NCBI GenBank assembly: GCA_017395365.1
Contig: JAFPUN010000008.1
Span: forward strand, 49,779 to 113,778
Reading direction: 5' to 3'
Length of the DNA: 64,000 bases
Source: Bacteroidales bacterium
GTDB lineage: Bacteria; Bacteroidota; Bacteroidia; Bacteroidales; F082
A program made the translations under genes and the position numbers. Within the stretch, counting starts at the first letter, position 1; each line of letters starts with the position of its first letter. This document shows positions 1 to 8,951 of the stretch, piece after piece. Under the pieces are notes generated by a model. The model searched no databases and was not told where the DNA came from. It was given only the letters and a program-made list of their open reading frames with translations.

Positions 1-2
1 CC

Positions 3-2189
3 AACAACATCATCCTCCGCGAAGACAATATTGACGAAGTCATCGCTGCGATGACCAATGAGGAAAAAGTTACCCTTTTGGTGGGAGGTCCTGGCGACCT
101 TGTGCCAGGTGCTGCAGGCTACACTCGCGCCATTCCGCGACTTGGCATTCCCATGACAGTGCTTGCCGACGGTCCCGCCGGTCTTCGCATCCAGCCTAAA
201 CGCGAAGGCACTGACCAGACTTTCTATTGCACGGGATTCCCCACCAGCACGCTCCTCGCCAGTTCGTGGAATCCTGAACTCGTGGAAACCGTGACCACTG
301 CCATGGGCAACGAAGTGCTGGAATACGGTGTCGATGTGCTGCTCGCCCCAGGCATGAACCTGCACCGCAACCCACTCTGCGGCCGCAACTTCGAGTATTA
401 CTCCGAAGACCCTTTGCTCTCGGGCAAGATGGCTGCAGCCTACATCCGCGGCATACAAAAGAATGGCGTTGGCACCTCGGCGAAACACTTCGCCGCCAAC
501 AACCAAGAGACCAACCGTTTGGAAAACGACGCCCGCGTGAGCAACCGTGCCTTGAGAGAGCTCTATCTGAAGAACTTCGAAATTGCCGTCAAGGAAGGCA
601 AGCCTTGGACGGTCATGTCGTCGTACAACAAACTCAATGGCGAATACACCCAGCAAAAACACGGCCTGCTGACCACCGTTCTCCGCGATGAATGGGACTT
701 TGACGGCATCGTGATGACCGACTGGGGCGTGAAGGACAACACCGTGAAAGCCACCAAGGCCGGCAACGACCTGATGGAATGGGGCAACCAAGTGGAGATT
801 GACCGCATCCTTGCTGCCGTCAACGATGGCACCATCAGCCAGGAAGAGCTTGACCGCAATGTACGTAACATGCTGCAATACATTGTCAAGACCCCACATT
901 TCAAAGGTTACAAATACTCCAACAAGCCCGACCTGAAAGCACACGCCCAAGTCGCGCGCAAGGCTGCCGAGGAATCCATCATTCTGTTACGCAACGAAGG
1001 TAACACCCTTCCGCTGAAAGGCAATGAAAAGTTGGCCCTTTATGGCCTCACCTCCGTCGACTTCGTGGGCATCGGAACGGGTTCTGGCGAAGTGAACACG
1101 GAACACATCGCCAATATGCAAGAAGCCATGAAAAGTGCTGGATTCACCTTGGACCAAAACCTGGCTGAGTTCTACCAACACTACTATGCGCAACAGGAAG
1201 CCATACAAAAGATGGAGCGAAACAATCGTTGGGGCTATCGTAACATCCGTGAAGAAGCCGAGCTATCTGCCAGAGCCATCTCTTTGCAAGCCCAAGAAAA
1301 CGATGTGGCAGTATATGTATTGGGTCGTAATGCCGGCGAGGGTGCCGACCGTGTCTTAAAAGACGATTTCGAGTTGAACACCACCGAGCGCGAATTGTTG
1401 CAAAACTTGAGCAGTGCCTATCACGCTTTAGGCAAGAAGTTGGTCGTTGTGCTGAATGTCGGCGGCGTCATCGAGACGGCTTCGTGGAAGCACCTCGTCG
1501 ATGCCATCGTTTTGCCCTGGTCGCCCGGACAAGAAGGTGCCTATGCCGTGGCGGATGTACTGACTGGCAAGGTGAATCCCTCGGGCAAATTGCCGATGTC
1601 TTTCCCGATGCGCTACATGGACATCCCTTCATCGAAGAACTTCCCCTACGGTCAAAACGCCTCGGGGCGTCGCGGCGAGCGTAAGGATGTCGATTTCACG
1701 AACTATGAAGAAGACATCTGGGTAGGCTATCGCTATTTCCAGACCAACAATGTAGAGGTCTCCTACCCCTTCGGCTATGGCTTGAGTTATACGACATTCA
1801 GCTACTCCAAGCCCAATGTGAAAGCCGACAAGGATGGCTTCACTGCTACCATCACTGTGACTAACACGGGCAAAGTGGCAGGGCGTGAAGTGGTTGAACT
1901 CTATGTTGCCGCTCCATCAGGAGGTCTTGAGAAGCCCGCCCGAGAATTGAAGGCCTTCGCCAAGACCAAATCGATGGCTCCAGGCGAGTCTGAAACATTG
2001 ACAATGAAGGTCAGCGAATACGAATTGGCCTCTTTCAATGATGAGCATTCGGCCTGGGAGACTGCTTCGGGCACCTATCAAGTTATGTTTGGGGCTTCTG
2101 TTACCGATATCCGCGCCACGACATCATTCCGGCTCAACAAATCACAGTCATGGGAAGTGCATGATGTGTTGGGCAATCCTAAAGAGTGA
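3..2189 (+). CDS. Glycoside hydrolase family 3 beta-glycosidase, 5' end outside window
   Basis: The reading frame is open from the window edge; the first Met inside (position 51) lies within the family's N-terminal 'MTxEEKV' segment, so the true start is upstream. The GH3 barrel is clear: KHFAANNQE, a conserved NFEYYSEDP loop, and VMTDWG, whose Asp (residue 224 counted from the Met at 51) is the family's catalytic nucleophile. The second alpha/beta domain follows (around residues 310-550), then the FGYGLSYTTF motif and a fibronectin-III-like C-terminal domain (about 600-700), the usual order in bacterial GH3 beta-glucosidases and xylosidases. Such enzymes release terminal sugars from oligosaccharides. 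Substrate cannot be told from sequence, and the signal peptide, if any, is outside the window. The stop is followed 32 nt later by the C25 protease start. Confidence 0.93.
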   Translation, partial: NNIILREDNIDEVIAAMTNEEKVTLLVGGPGDLVPGAAGYTRAIPRLGIPMTVLADGPAGLRIQPKREGTDQTFYCTGFPTSTLLASSWNPELVETVTTAMGNEVLEYGVDVLLAPGMNLHRNPLCGRNFEYYSEDPLLSGKMAAAYIRGIQKNGVGTSAKHFAANNQETNRLENDARVSNRALRELYLKNFEIAVKEGKPWTVMSSYNKLNGEYTQQKHGLLTTVLRDEWDFDGIVMTDWGVKDNTVKATKAGNDLMEWGNQVEIDRILAAVNDGTISQEELDRNVRNMLQYIVKTPHFKGYKYSNKPDLKAHAQVARKAAEESIILLRNEGNTLPLKGNEKLALYGLTSVDFVGIGTGSGEVNTEHIANMQEAMKSAGFTLDQNLAEFYQHYYAQQEAIQKMERNNRWGYRNIREEAELSARAISLQAQENDVAVYVLGRNAGEGADRVLKDDFELNTTERELLQNLSSAYHALGKKLVVVLNVGGVIETASWKHLVDAIVLPWSPGQEGAYAVADVLTGKVNPSGKLPMSFPMRYMDIPSSKNFPYGQNASGRRGERKDVDFTNYEEDIWVGYRYFQTNNVEVSYPFGYGLSYTTFSYSKPNVKADKDGFTATITVTNTGKVAGREVVELYVAAPSGGLEKPARELKAFAKTKSMAPGESETLTMKVSEYELASFNDEHSAWETASGTYQVMFGASVTDIRATTSFRLNKSQSWEVHDVLGNPKE

Positions 2190-2221
2190 TTTATAAAACC
2201 TGACTCAATCATTAAATCTAT

Positions 2222-5200
2222 ATGAAAAAACTATCGTTGACTTTAATAGTGCTTGCCGTTAGCATCATGGCATCGGCACAAAGCATTACACACACTTATC
2301 ATTTCAGCAAACCGACCGTTCAACAAGTCGGTGAATACCAGACGCTCTCGTTTGAACAATCCGTACAAAACGGAACCGTCGGCGAGCCACAACTGCCCTG
2401 GCAGAGCATCAGCCTGATGCTGCCGCAAAACACCGAAGCCACCGCCATCCATGTGACTTTAAGTGACTTCGCGGAGCTGGACGGCCATTACAATCTCCTG
2501 CCTGCGCAAAAGGCGCGTCCCATCTCGGACGACAGTCCTTTTGTCTTCGAGAAGAACGAAGCGCTTTACCGCTCCAACGAGGCCTATCCCAACAAGACTT
2601 TCAACACGGTCAGCACACAGGTGCTCAATGGCGTCTCGTTTGCCTTCGGCGGCTTCACACCCGTGAAATACAAACCCGCATCAGGCCAAGTCAGCTTTGC
2701 CCAGACTGTGACAGTCACCGTGGAATACCAGGCCTCTCGTGCCGACCACAGCCGTAAACTTTGGCTGCGTCCCGAGACGAGAAACAGCATCAGCAAATTG
2801 GCACAAAATGCCGAGCTGCTTGACGGTTACGCCCGCCGCGACGGTGAATTGCCTGAATACGAGATGCTCGTCATCACGACGCAGGACTATGTGACGAACT
2901 TCAACGATTACATTGCCCTATATGCAGGTCGCGGCATCCGCGTCCGTATCGCTACCACTCAAGAGATTTACGCGGCTATGACGGGTCGCGACAACAAGGA
3001 AAAGATCCGCAACTACATCATCGATGAATACGAGAAAAACGGCATCTCCATGGTGATGCTCGGCGGCGATGTCGATTTGGTGCCTTACCGTAGCCTATGG
3101 TGCCACGCCCAAGAAGGCTATGACGACAACGTGCCTTCCGATAGCTATTACGCCTGCCTCGATGGCACCCTCAACGACGATGGCGACAACAAATGGGGCG
3201 AAATCGGCGAGGACGACCTCTTGCCCGAGCTATCCATCGCCCGTCTGCCATTCACCAATGCCAACCAACTGCAGACCATGCTCTCCAAGTCGTTCAGCTA
3301 TATGACCTCACCGGTCTTGGGTGAGTTCCGCCGTCCCATCCTGGCCGGTGAGCACCTCGGCGATGGCGTGTATGCCAGCAATGACCTCGAGCGCCTTATC
3401 GGTGAGTGCAACTACAACGGCTATACGACCTACGGCTATCCCGAAGACTATGATTTTGTGCGTGTCTATGAAACACCTACCCACGTTTGGGATCCTGACG
3501 AGCTTGCCGACGCCATCAACGATGGCGTACAATTCGTGAACCACTTCGGCCATGCCAACACGAGTTATGTGTCGGGCTGGAGCAACTGGGACATCACACC
3601 TAGCCTATTCTATGGCGCCAATGGCACTGACCACAACTACTTCATCTTCAAGAGCCAAGGCTGCATCTGCGGCGACTTCGCCGATGACTGCATCCTTGAA
3701 CGCATGGTCGTGAACCAGACCGGCGCCGTGGCCGCCATCGGTAACTCGCGCTATGGATGGTACAACCAAATGGGCGACGGCCCCTCCAACCATTACCATC
3801 GCGAACTCATCGATGCTTACAACCATGAGCGTTTGGCAGGGCTCGGTGCTGCCTTGAAAGAAAGTAAGATACAGACCTCGCCTTTCATCACTATGGATGG
3901 CGAGATTGGCGTTTTGCGTTGGACTTTCTATGCCCTCAATGCCTTGGGCGATGTAGGCTTATGCGCCTGGTTCGACGAACCCTTTACACCTGAAATCGAG
4001 TGCGCCACCACCCTTCCCGTGGGCACCAACCGCATCCCCGTCACCGTGAATGACGAAGACGGCTACGGCATGTACAACTTCGAGTGTCGCTTGTTCAAAG
4101 GGGATGAACTGATCGCTTTGGCTTCCACCGATGCCAACGGCGAGGCAGAGCTTTGCTTTGCCGCCGTCAACAACACCGATGTCCTCGACCTTTTCATCAC
4201 TGGCATGAACGGCTGGCCACAGCACCTTGAGCTTGGCTTTGACAACGCCAACTGCGCTCATGTGCTCTTCGACAATTACGCCCTCAACGACCCTGATGGG
4301 CAGGTTGACTTCGGCGAGAGCCAAACTCTCAATGTTGGCTTCCGCAACGTGGGTAACCTTGTAGCGAACAACGTCACGGCCACATTGAGTTGTGACGCTC
4401 CATATATTACCGTTACACAAGGCTCTGCCACAATTGGAACCGTAGACTCCCATGCTACCGTCAACCTTGACAACGCCTTCGCTTTCACCGTCAGCGATGA
4501 TGTGCCCGACCAGACCGTGGTCACTTTCACTTTGACCTGCACTGACGGCAGCAACACTTGGGAGAGCCATTTCGACATGACCCTCAACGCCCCTGGCTTT
4601 GGGCCTATCGCCACCCTATTAGAGGAAGTGGACGGCAATGGCAATGGCCATGCCGACAGCGGCGAGACCCTCACCTTGCATTTCACGGGCAAGAACATCG
4701 GCCACAGCATCTCACCCAATACCATCTTCGGCGTCTACTGCTCTGCACCCGAAATCCTCTTCGATCAAAACCAATTCAATGTCGGTGACTTGGCCGTCGA
4801 CGACACTTTCACCGTCGACTTCACCATGAGCATCACTGATGCCAGAAATGCCACTGCATTCGAACTTATCCTGGCCACCTATTCGGGAAATTATGTCGTC
4901 TACGACTCCTATTTCATCAATGTGAACAGCGAGATGGAAGACTTTGAGTCGGGCGACTTCAGCAAGTTCGACTGGCAGTTTGAAGGCCAAGGCGGCTGGG
5001 AGATTGTAAGCCATGGTCCATACGAAGGCCTATATTGCGCCCACACCATGCCGATGGATCACAGCAGCCATGCCGATATGAGCCTCGACTATGACTTCGC
5101 TTGCGACAACGAAATCAGTTTCTATGTGAAGACTTCAACAGAGACCGGCTATGACTTCCTCGTGTTTTATGTCGATGGTGAACGCAAAGGCCGTTGGGCT

Positions 5201-5626
5201 GGTGAAACCGGCTGGACCTACATCAGCTTCATGATCCCAGAAGGCTCCCACCACCTCACTTGGAGCTACGAGAAAGATGGCGGCGCCACCGGCGGTCAAG
5301 ACTGCGTGTGGGTGGACAACATCGTACTGCCGCCTAGCGAAGTTGTGTTAGATGTGAATGAAAACGGCCCTTCGACTCCTTCGACAGGTTCAGGAACCGA
5401 GGGCTTAGGGACCTTCTCGATTTATCCTAATCCCTCAAACGGTGACTTCACCATAGAGTTGCGTCAAGCCTCAAATGTCATTGTTTTCAATGCCATGGGA
5501 CAACAAATCCTCAGCATGGATGATATGAATGGCTTGCAGCATCTCTATTTGGATGATACAGGCGTTTATTTTGTCCGTATCAGCAATGCCAATGGCGTTG
5601 AAGTGAAGAAAGTAGTGGTAGAATAA
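2222..5626 (+). CDS. Gingipain-like C25 cysteine protease with T9SS sorting domain
   Basis: 1134 aa. A signal peptide ends near ASA-Q (residues 1-19), followed by a gingipain-type propeptide (about 20-190) and a C25 catalytic domain (about 210-570). The probable catalytic dyad is His444 (FGHAN) and Cys481 (GCICGDF), spaced much as in RgpB. After it come an Ig-like segment, two CARDB-like beta domains each opened by a D-x-D/N-G acidic loop (about 680-900), a cleaved-adhesin/MAM-like domain ending DNIVLP (about 905-1045), and a type-A Por sorting domain (YPNPSNGDFTIEL to the end). The protein should therefore be exported by Sec, translocated by the type IX system and attached to or released from the surface. 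It is a paralogue of the protease starting at 8952 but has the extra adhesin modules. Peptide-bond specificity cannot be told. Confidence 0.92.
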   Translation: MKKLSLTLIVLAVSIMASAQSITHTYHFSKPTVQQVGEYQTLSFEQSVQNGTVGEPQLPWQSISLMLPQNTEATAIHVTLSDFAELDGHYNLLPAQKARPISDDSPFVFEKNEALYRSNEAYPNKTFNTVSTQVLNGVSFAFGGFTPVKYKPASGQVSFAQTVTVTVEYQASRADHSRKLWLRPETRNSISKLAQNAELLDGYARRDGELPEYEMLVITTQDYVTNFNDYIALYAGRGIRVRIATTQEIYAAMTGRDNKEKIRNYIIDEYEKNGISMVMLGGDVDLVPYRSLWCHAQEGYDDNVPSDSYYACLDGTLNDDGDNKWGEIGEDDLLPELSIARLPFTNANQLQTMLSKSFSYMTSPVLGEFRRPILAGEHLGDGVYASNDLERLIGECNYNGYTTYGYPEDYDFVRVYETPTHVWDPDELADAINDGVQFVNHFGHANTSYVSGWSNWDITPSLFYGANGTDHNYFIFKSQGCICGDFADDCILERMVVNQTGAVAAIGNSRYGWYNQMGDGPSNHYHRELIDAYNHERLAGLGAALKESKIQTSPFITMDGEIGVLRWTFYALNALGDVGLCAWFDEPFTPEIECATTLPVGTNRIPVTVNDEDGYGMYNFECRLFKGDELIALASTDANGEAELCFAAVNNTDVLDLFITGMNGWPQHLELGFDNANCAHVLFDNYALNDPDGQVDFGESQTLNVGFRNVGNLVANNVTATLSCDAPYITVTQGSATIGTVDSHATVNLDNAFAFTVSDDVPDQTVVTFTLTCTDGSNTWESHFDMTLNAPGFGPIATLLEEVDGNGNGHADSGETLTLHFTGKNIGHSISPNTIFGVYCSAPEILFDQNQFNVGDLAVDDTFTVDFTMSITDARNATAFELILATYSGNYVVYDSYFINVNSEMEDFESGDFSKFDWQFEGQGGWEIVSHGPYEGLYCAHTMPMDHSSHADMSLDYDFACDNEISFYVKTSTETGYDFLVFYVDGERKGRWAGETGWTYISFMIPEGSHHLTWSYEKDGGATGGQDCVWVDNIVLPPSEVVLDVNENGPSTPSTGSGTEGLGTFSIYPNPSNGDFTIELRQASNVIVFNAMGQQILSMDDMNGLQHLYLDDTGVYFVRISNANGVEVKKVVVE

Positions 5627-5646
5627 ACCAAATTATTCCAATTCGT

Positions 5647-5670
5647 AGAGACGCAATGCTTTGCGTCTCT
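5647..5670. repeat. REP palindrome, copy 1
   Basis: Perfect 10-bp arms (AGAGACGCAA / TTGCGTCTCT) around a TGCT loop. It lies just 3' of the RAYT transposase and 21 bp after the C25 protease stop. The preceding bases ATTCGTA recur before copy 2 at 6341. This is the kind of palindrome mobilised by RAYT enzymes, and it may also stabilise the 3' end of the protease mRNA. Confidence 0.85.
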
Positions 5671-5686
5671 TATTACGCATCCGTCA

Positions 5687-6262
5687 TCAACGATAAAAAT
5701 CGTCCTCCTTCCAATTCGCCACATTGTCCTCGATGTAATTTGCAATTGCATTCAATTCATCGACGTTCCGAACAATATGGTCATGGAAACGTGGTTGCCA
5801 ATCAAATACGATATTGTTGGTGGTGGCATACGCCTTCGTGCCTATTTTTATACCACGAATGATTGATGCCAGATTCTTGGATTGTGGCGAAAACGTGTTG
5901 TTTATCGAATCGGAGACGCAAGGCATTGTGTCTCTACCAGTCGACACGCCATCATCATATTCCACAGGCGTATTATAAACATTATCTCCAATCACCACAA
6001 TCAGATGGACATGATTAGGCATTATTGAAAACAACGGAATCTCCACATTCATGTCTGCACGCATTTGTGAGGTAAGAAGAATTTGCTCGTTCAGGCATTT
6101 GCCCATTTCCGACATTTCCATGGCACCATCCACAATTCTTCCGAAATAATTCTCTCGGTTTTTCGTGCATATTGTCACATAATAGGTCCCACCATTGTAT
6201 CGGTGCCACCACGCACGTGCAGATGGGATTCTATAACGACCTTTATATTTCGTTTCATCCAT
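5687..6262 (-). CDS. REP-associated tyrosine transposase (RAYT, Y1/IS200-like HUH family)
   Basis: 191 aa. The N-terminal RRIP-like region runs through YYVTICTKNRENYFG. The HUH metal-binding motif is MPNHVHLIV, and the catalytic Tyr is in the C-terminal helix ANYIEDNVANW. RAYTs are single-domain Y1 transposases that process REP hairpins rather than whole IS elements. Three REP palindromes flank this gene (5647, 6341, 6385), and a fourth lies inside the coding region, read as GRDTMPCVSD between the HUH motif and the catalytic helix. All expected catalytic parts appear present, so the gene may be active despite the internal REP. It has no operon partner and lies convergent to the upstream protease. 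Confidence 0.92.
   Translation of the reverse strand: MDETKYKGRYRIPSARAWWHRYNGGTYYVTICTKNRENYFGRIVDGAMEMSEMGKCLNEQILLTSQMRADMNVEIPLFSIMPNHVHLIVVIGDNVYNTPVEYDDGVSTGRDTMPCVSDSINNTFSPQSKNLASIIRGIKIGTKAYATTNNIVFDWQPRFHDHIVRNVDELNAIANYIEDNVANWKEDDFYR
5913..5934. repeat. REP palindrome inside the RAYT coding sequence
   Basis: Arms GAGACGCAA / TTGTGTCTC with one mismatch. It is the same palindrome as the intergenic copies and is translated in frame as RDTMPCVS within the transposase. Confidence 0.8.
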
Positions 6263-6340
6263 GACGATTATTGATTGGCTTCAGGTGACAAATATACATA
6301 TTATTTCATTGATGGATTTGTTTCACGGTCAAATTCGTAT

Positions 6341-6360
6341 AGACGCAATGCTTTGCGTCT
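6341..6360. repeat. REP palindrome, copy 2
   Basis: AGACGCAA / TTGCGTCT arms around TGCT, preceded by ATTCGTA as in copy 1. It has the same orientation as copy 1, so the transposase sits between direct copies. Confidence 0.85.
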
Positions 6361-6384
6361 CGAAAATGGAATGGCAATATAATC

Positions 6385-6408
6385 AGAGACGCAAAGCATT
6401 GCGTCTCT
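6385..6408. repeat. REP palindrome, copy 3, inverted
   Basis: AGAGACGCAA / TTGCGTCTCT arms around an AGCA loop, the reverse complement of copies 1 and 2. Copies 2 and 3 form a head-to-head pair 24 bp apart, a BIME-like arrangement, directly 3' of the TSP3-repeat gene. Confidence 0.85.
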
Positions 6409-6429
6409 ACAACAGACACCAAAATCGGT

Positions 6430-7629
6430 TCATTCCATTATTTGGAAGGTAACTCCAATATCCCAGCCATCTTTGGTTCTCGTGGCATAATACCCAGATT
6501 CCCAAACACTACCTTTTGTCGAACTCATCGAAAACACAAAAGTGTCGTCCATATTATCCGCCTTAAATAATGGCGTAATCCGATAACCATTCAAATCATC
6601 GGAATAATAATGCGGTTCATTATCGTATTCTTCTGGTGTAAGGAAAATGATACGCTCTCGGGTAGGCTGAACGGCAAGAAGATTGGGGTCGTCGGAAACA
6701 ATCATCAGGGTTGGAGTAGTATCGGTGGCATAACTCGGTAGCGTGACTTCATCCAAAGGGATCAATTCGTAGGCTTCACCCCATGAAAAACGCAATCTCT
6801 CATCTTCGTTGAGTACCGCCTCAAAAACGATAGTCTTTTCGGTACGTGGCATGGAAAACCTTGGATTCATATCCAGATTGTCGGGAATACCATCGCTGTC
6901 GGTATCAGGATTGTTGGGGTCGGTATGGAATTTTGCTTCCACAATGTCCGTTAAGCCGTCGTCATCAGAGTCGCGCCACAGAGTTTTCAAGTCGAAAGTG
7001 AGCAATAGCCCGTCTTCAGACAAAGCCAACGTGAAATGTTCCATGCCCCAAGGACCAATTGTGCGGTCTTGGATAAAAAGACAGGCTTCCATTTGCAAGT
7101 CGCCATCCTCATTAATCAAAGGTGTATTGGAATACCATTTGACAAACAGTGGCTTTTTCTGCACAAGGCCTGTGTAGTAATACTCCCAAGATGAGCCTGA
7201 ATTCGTAGAATAAGCCACCCAAAGACCAGGCAACGGGCTCCCATAAACAGGTTCCTCATATACAAAAGCCTCTATCTGACCTTTCTTCTCATGCTTCAAA
7301 ATACAGTGTTTGTCGATTTTCCCCACATTTTGTCTCGGGAAATCTGGTTCATCTCCCCTCAAAATATATTTCATTTTCATATTAAAAACCGAATCCTGAT
7401 AGGGAGTTAACCATAGCGAGTCGTTATAAGGCGTAAAATCCTCAATTCGTTTGAAATCGAAGAATTCGTTCTTATAGTGTTTTATTTGGTCTTCGGTCAA
7501 TGGCTCGAAGTGTTTGTACTTATAGTTCTTGTTGTATTCATCTTCTTCACGACTTTGATATTTGTCATCCTGCCCAAACGAAAACGCAGGGAGCAGAAGA
7601 AGTAGCAACATAGTCAAATAGTTTTTCAT
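6430..7629 (-). CDS. Secreted protein with TSP3-type calcium-binding repeats, paralogue 1
   Basis: 399 aa if started at the Met (7629) that directly opens a signal peptide (MKNYLTMLLLLLLPAFSFG-Q). A start at 7656 would add nine residues before the signal peptide and is less likely. No known domain is recognised in the N-terminal half. Near residues 225-255 it has a thrombospondin-type-3-like pair, DSDDDGLTD and DTDSDGIPD, whose spaced Asp residues bind Ca2+ in that family. It aligns along its length with the next gene (7686-8837): both have the repeat followed by LD-x-NPR, and a similar C-terminal half. The two are tandem duplicates lying between two C25 proteases. Function is unknown; a calcium-stabilised envelope protein is the reasonable inference. 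Confidence 0.82.
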   Translation of the reverse strand: MKNYLTMLLLLLLPAFSFGQDDKYQSREEDEYNKNYKYKHFEPLTEDQIKHYKNEFFDFKRIEDFTPYNDSLWLTPYQDSVFNMKMKYILRGDEPDFPRQNVGKIDKHCILKHEKKGQIEAFVYEEPVYGSPLPGLWVAYSTNSGSSWEYYYTGLVQKKPLFVKWYSNTPLINEDGDLQMEACLFIQDRTIGPWGMEHFTLALSEDGLLLTFDLKTLWRDSDDDGLTDIVEAKFHTDPNNPDTDSDGIPDNLDMNPRFSMPRTEKTIVFEAVLNEDERLRFSWGEAYELIPLDEVTLPSYATDTTPTLMIVSDDPNLLAVQPTRERIIFLTPEEYDNEPHYYSDDLNGYRITPLFKADNMDDTFVFSMSSTKGSVWESGYYATRTKDGWDIGVTFQIME

Positions 7630-7685
7630 ATCATCAATGTGTTTGTTTAGTTTCAATAGTACGGATTATATGCAAAACCAAATTC

Positions 7686-8837
7686 TCAAAAAATCCCGCT
7701 AGAGATCACATCCAATTTCCATCCCTTGTCTATTTTCTTTACCAAACAATCCCAGAAACCTGAACGAGCCGAAACGGAAACAAGATAAGCATCCTCTTCG
7801 TCATCAACCTTAAACATAGGAGACAAATGATAGCTGTCCATCGGCACAAAATACCTACTAGAGTTTTCATAATCCTCTTCTGAGAGGACGATTACGCGCA
7901 TTGTTCTCGGTTGAACAGCTTGAAGTTCTGGACAATCAGTTACAATTCTCACCGTTCTAGTCTTTTCGTTGGCATAACACAACTCTGGAATGGTCAAAGG
8001 AATAGTATCCGCAAAACAAAACTGAATCAAGTATTCATAAACGACCGTCTTGTCCGAACGAGGCACCGACATTCTCGGATTCAGGTCCAAACCGTCGGCA
8101 ATTCCATCACCATCGGTATCGCTATTGAAAGGATCGGTCACAAACCTTGCCTCTTCAATATCCGTCAATCCATCCCCGTCAGAGTCTTTGCGCAATGTCT
8201 CCATGTCAATGGTCAACAGCAGACCGTCTTTGACCAATTCATAATCTGACACATGGCCCAGCCAAAAAGAAGAAATCTGGCGAAGCAGGCATGCCTCCAA
8301 CTGCAAATCGCCTTGCTTGTTGAACAAAGGCATCTTGGATCGCGGCTTGAAACAAAGTGGCTGGCAATGCGTTATCCCAGTATAATAAAAAGTCCATGAC
8401 CGTCCTTGGTCTTCTGAATAGGCCACATATATACTCGGTTCAAGTGCCATAAAATACTCATAACTCTTATACACGATGGCTTCCATCGAGTCTCTCTTTT
8501 CGTATCTTATGACCTGTCGCTTGTCAATCTTGGCAGCAAGTTCAGGACAATCATCAAACCTATGTTTTAGGCTCTCATAGTAATATCTTTGGTGATCCTC
8601 TCCTTCTTGAAATGGCGTAAAATTCTTAATCTCCTCCAACGCAAAATAGGCATTTTCGTATGCCATGATTTCGTTTTCATCCAAAGGCTTCCAAGGCTGG
8701 TAATTCTCCACCCTTTCACGATAATACTCATCTTGCTCTTTACTCTTGAATTCTATTTCCTCCCATTCTTCCTCTTCCTGAGCCAGCAAAACCGCCGGAG
8801 CCAGCAGGAACAGCAACAAGGCCAAGTGTTTTTTCAT
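7686..8837 (-). CDS. Secreted protein with TSP3-type calcium-binding repeats, paralogue 2
   Basis: 383 aa. Signal peptide MKKHLALLLFLLAPAVLLA-Q, then a Glu-rich stretch. A TSP3-like pair, DSDGDGLTD and DTDGDGIAD, is followed by GLDLNPR as in paralogue 1. The duplicated order, the shared YY-TG-(L/I) and the RVIVL-EEDY type segments show common descent. It is the first gene of a two-gene minus-strand unit with 6430-7629 (56-nt gap). A -7 element TATCTTTG lies just upstream (8859-8866, minus). No catalytic motif is seen and function is unknown. Confidence 0.82.
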   Translation of the reverse strand: MKKHLALLLFLLAPAVLLAQEEEEWEEIEFKSKEQDEYYRERVENYQPWKPLDENEIMAYENAYFALEEIKNFTPFQEGEDHQRYYYESLKHRFDDCPELAAKIDKRQVIRYEKRDSMEAIVYKSYEYFMALEPSIYVAYSEDQGRSWTFYYTGITHCQPLCFKPRSKMPLFNKQGDLQLEACLLRQISSFWLGHVSDYELVKDGLLLTIDMETLRKDSDGDGLTDIEEARFVTDPFNSDTDGDGIADGLDLNPRMSVPRSDKTVVYEYLIQFCFADTIPLTIPELCYANEKTRTVRIVTDCPELQAVQPRTMRVIVLSEEDYENSSRYFVPMDSYHLSPMFKVDDEEDAYLVSVSARSGFWDCLVKKIDKGWKLDVISSGIF

Positions 8838-8858
8838 GGTTTTGAGATTTTATTGCCA

Positions 8859-8888
8859 CAAAGATAGATGTATTTTTTAAAATACCAA
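8859..8888 (-). promoter_or_regulatory. Bacteroidota-type promoter for the TSP3-repeat gene pair
   Basis: On the minus strand TATCTTTG (8859-8866) matches the TAnnTTTG -7 element, and TTGG (from 8885-8888) lies 18-19 nt upstream as a weak -33 element. It is 22 nt from the start codon. Confidence 0.55.
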
Positions 8889-8908
8889 CTTCGTGTTATA
8901 AATATGCG

Positions 8909-8916
8909 TATTTTTG
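8909..8916 (+). promoter_or_regulatory. -7 element for the second C25 protease
   Basis: TATTTTTG matches TAnnTTTG, 36 nt before the ATG at 8952. No good -33 TTTG is seen at the expected distance. It is divergent from the promoter at 8859, so both promoters share about 50 bp. Confidence 0.5.
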
Positions 8917-8951
8917 CACCTAAACAGTCAGAACAGATTTATTTAAATGAT

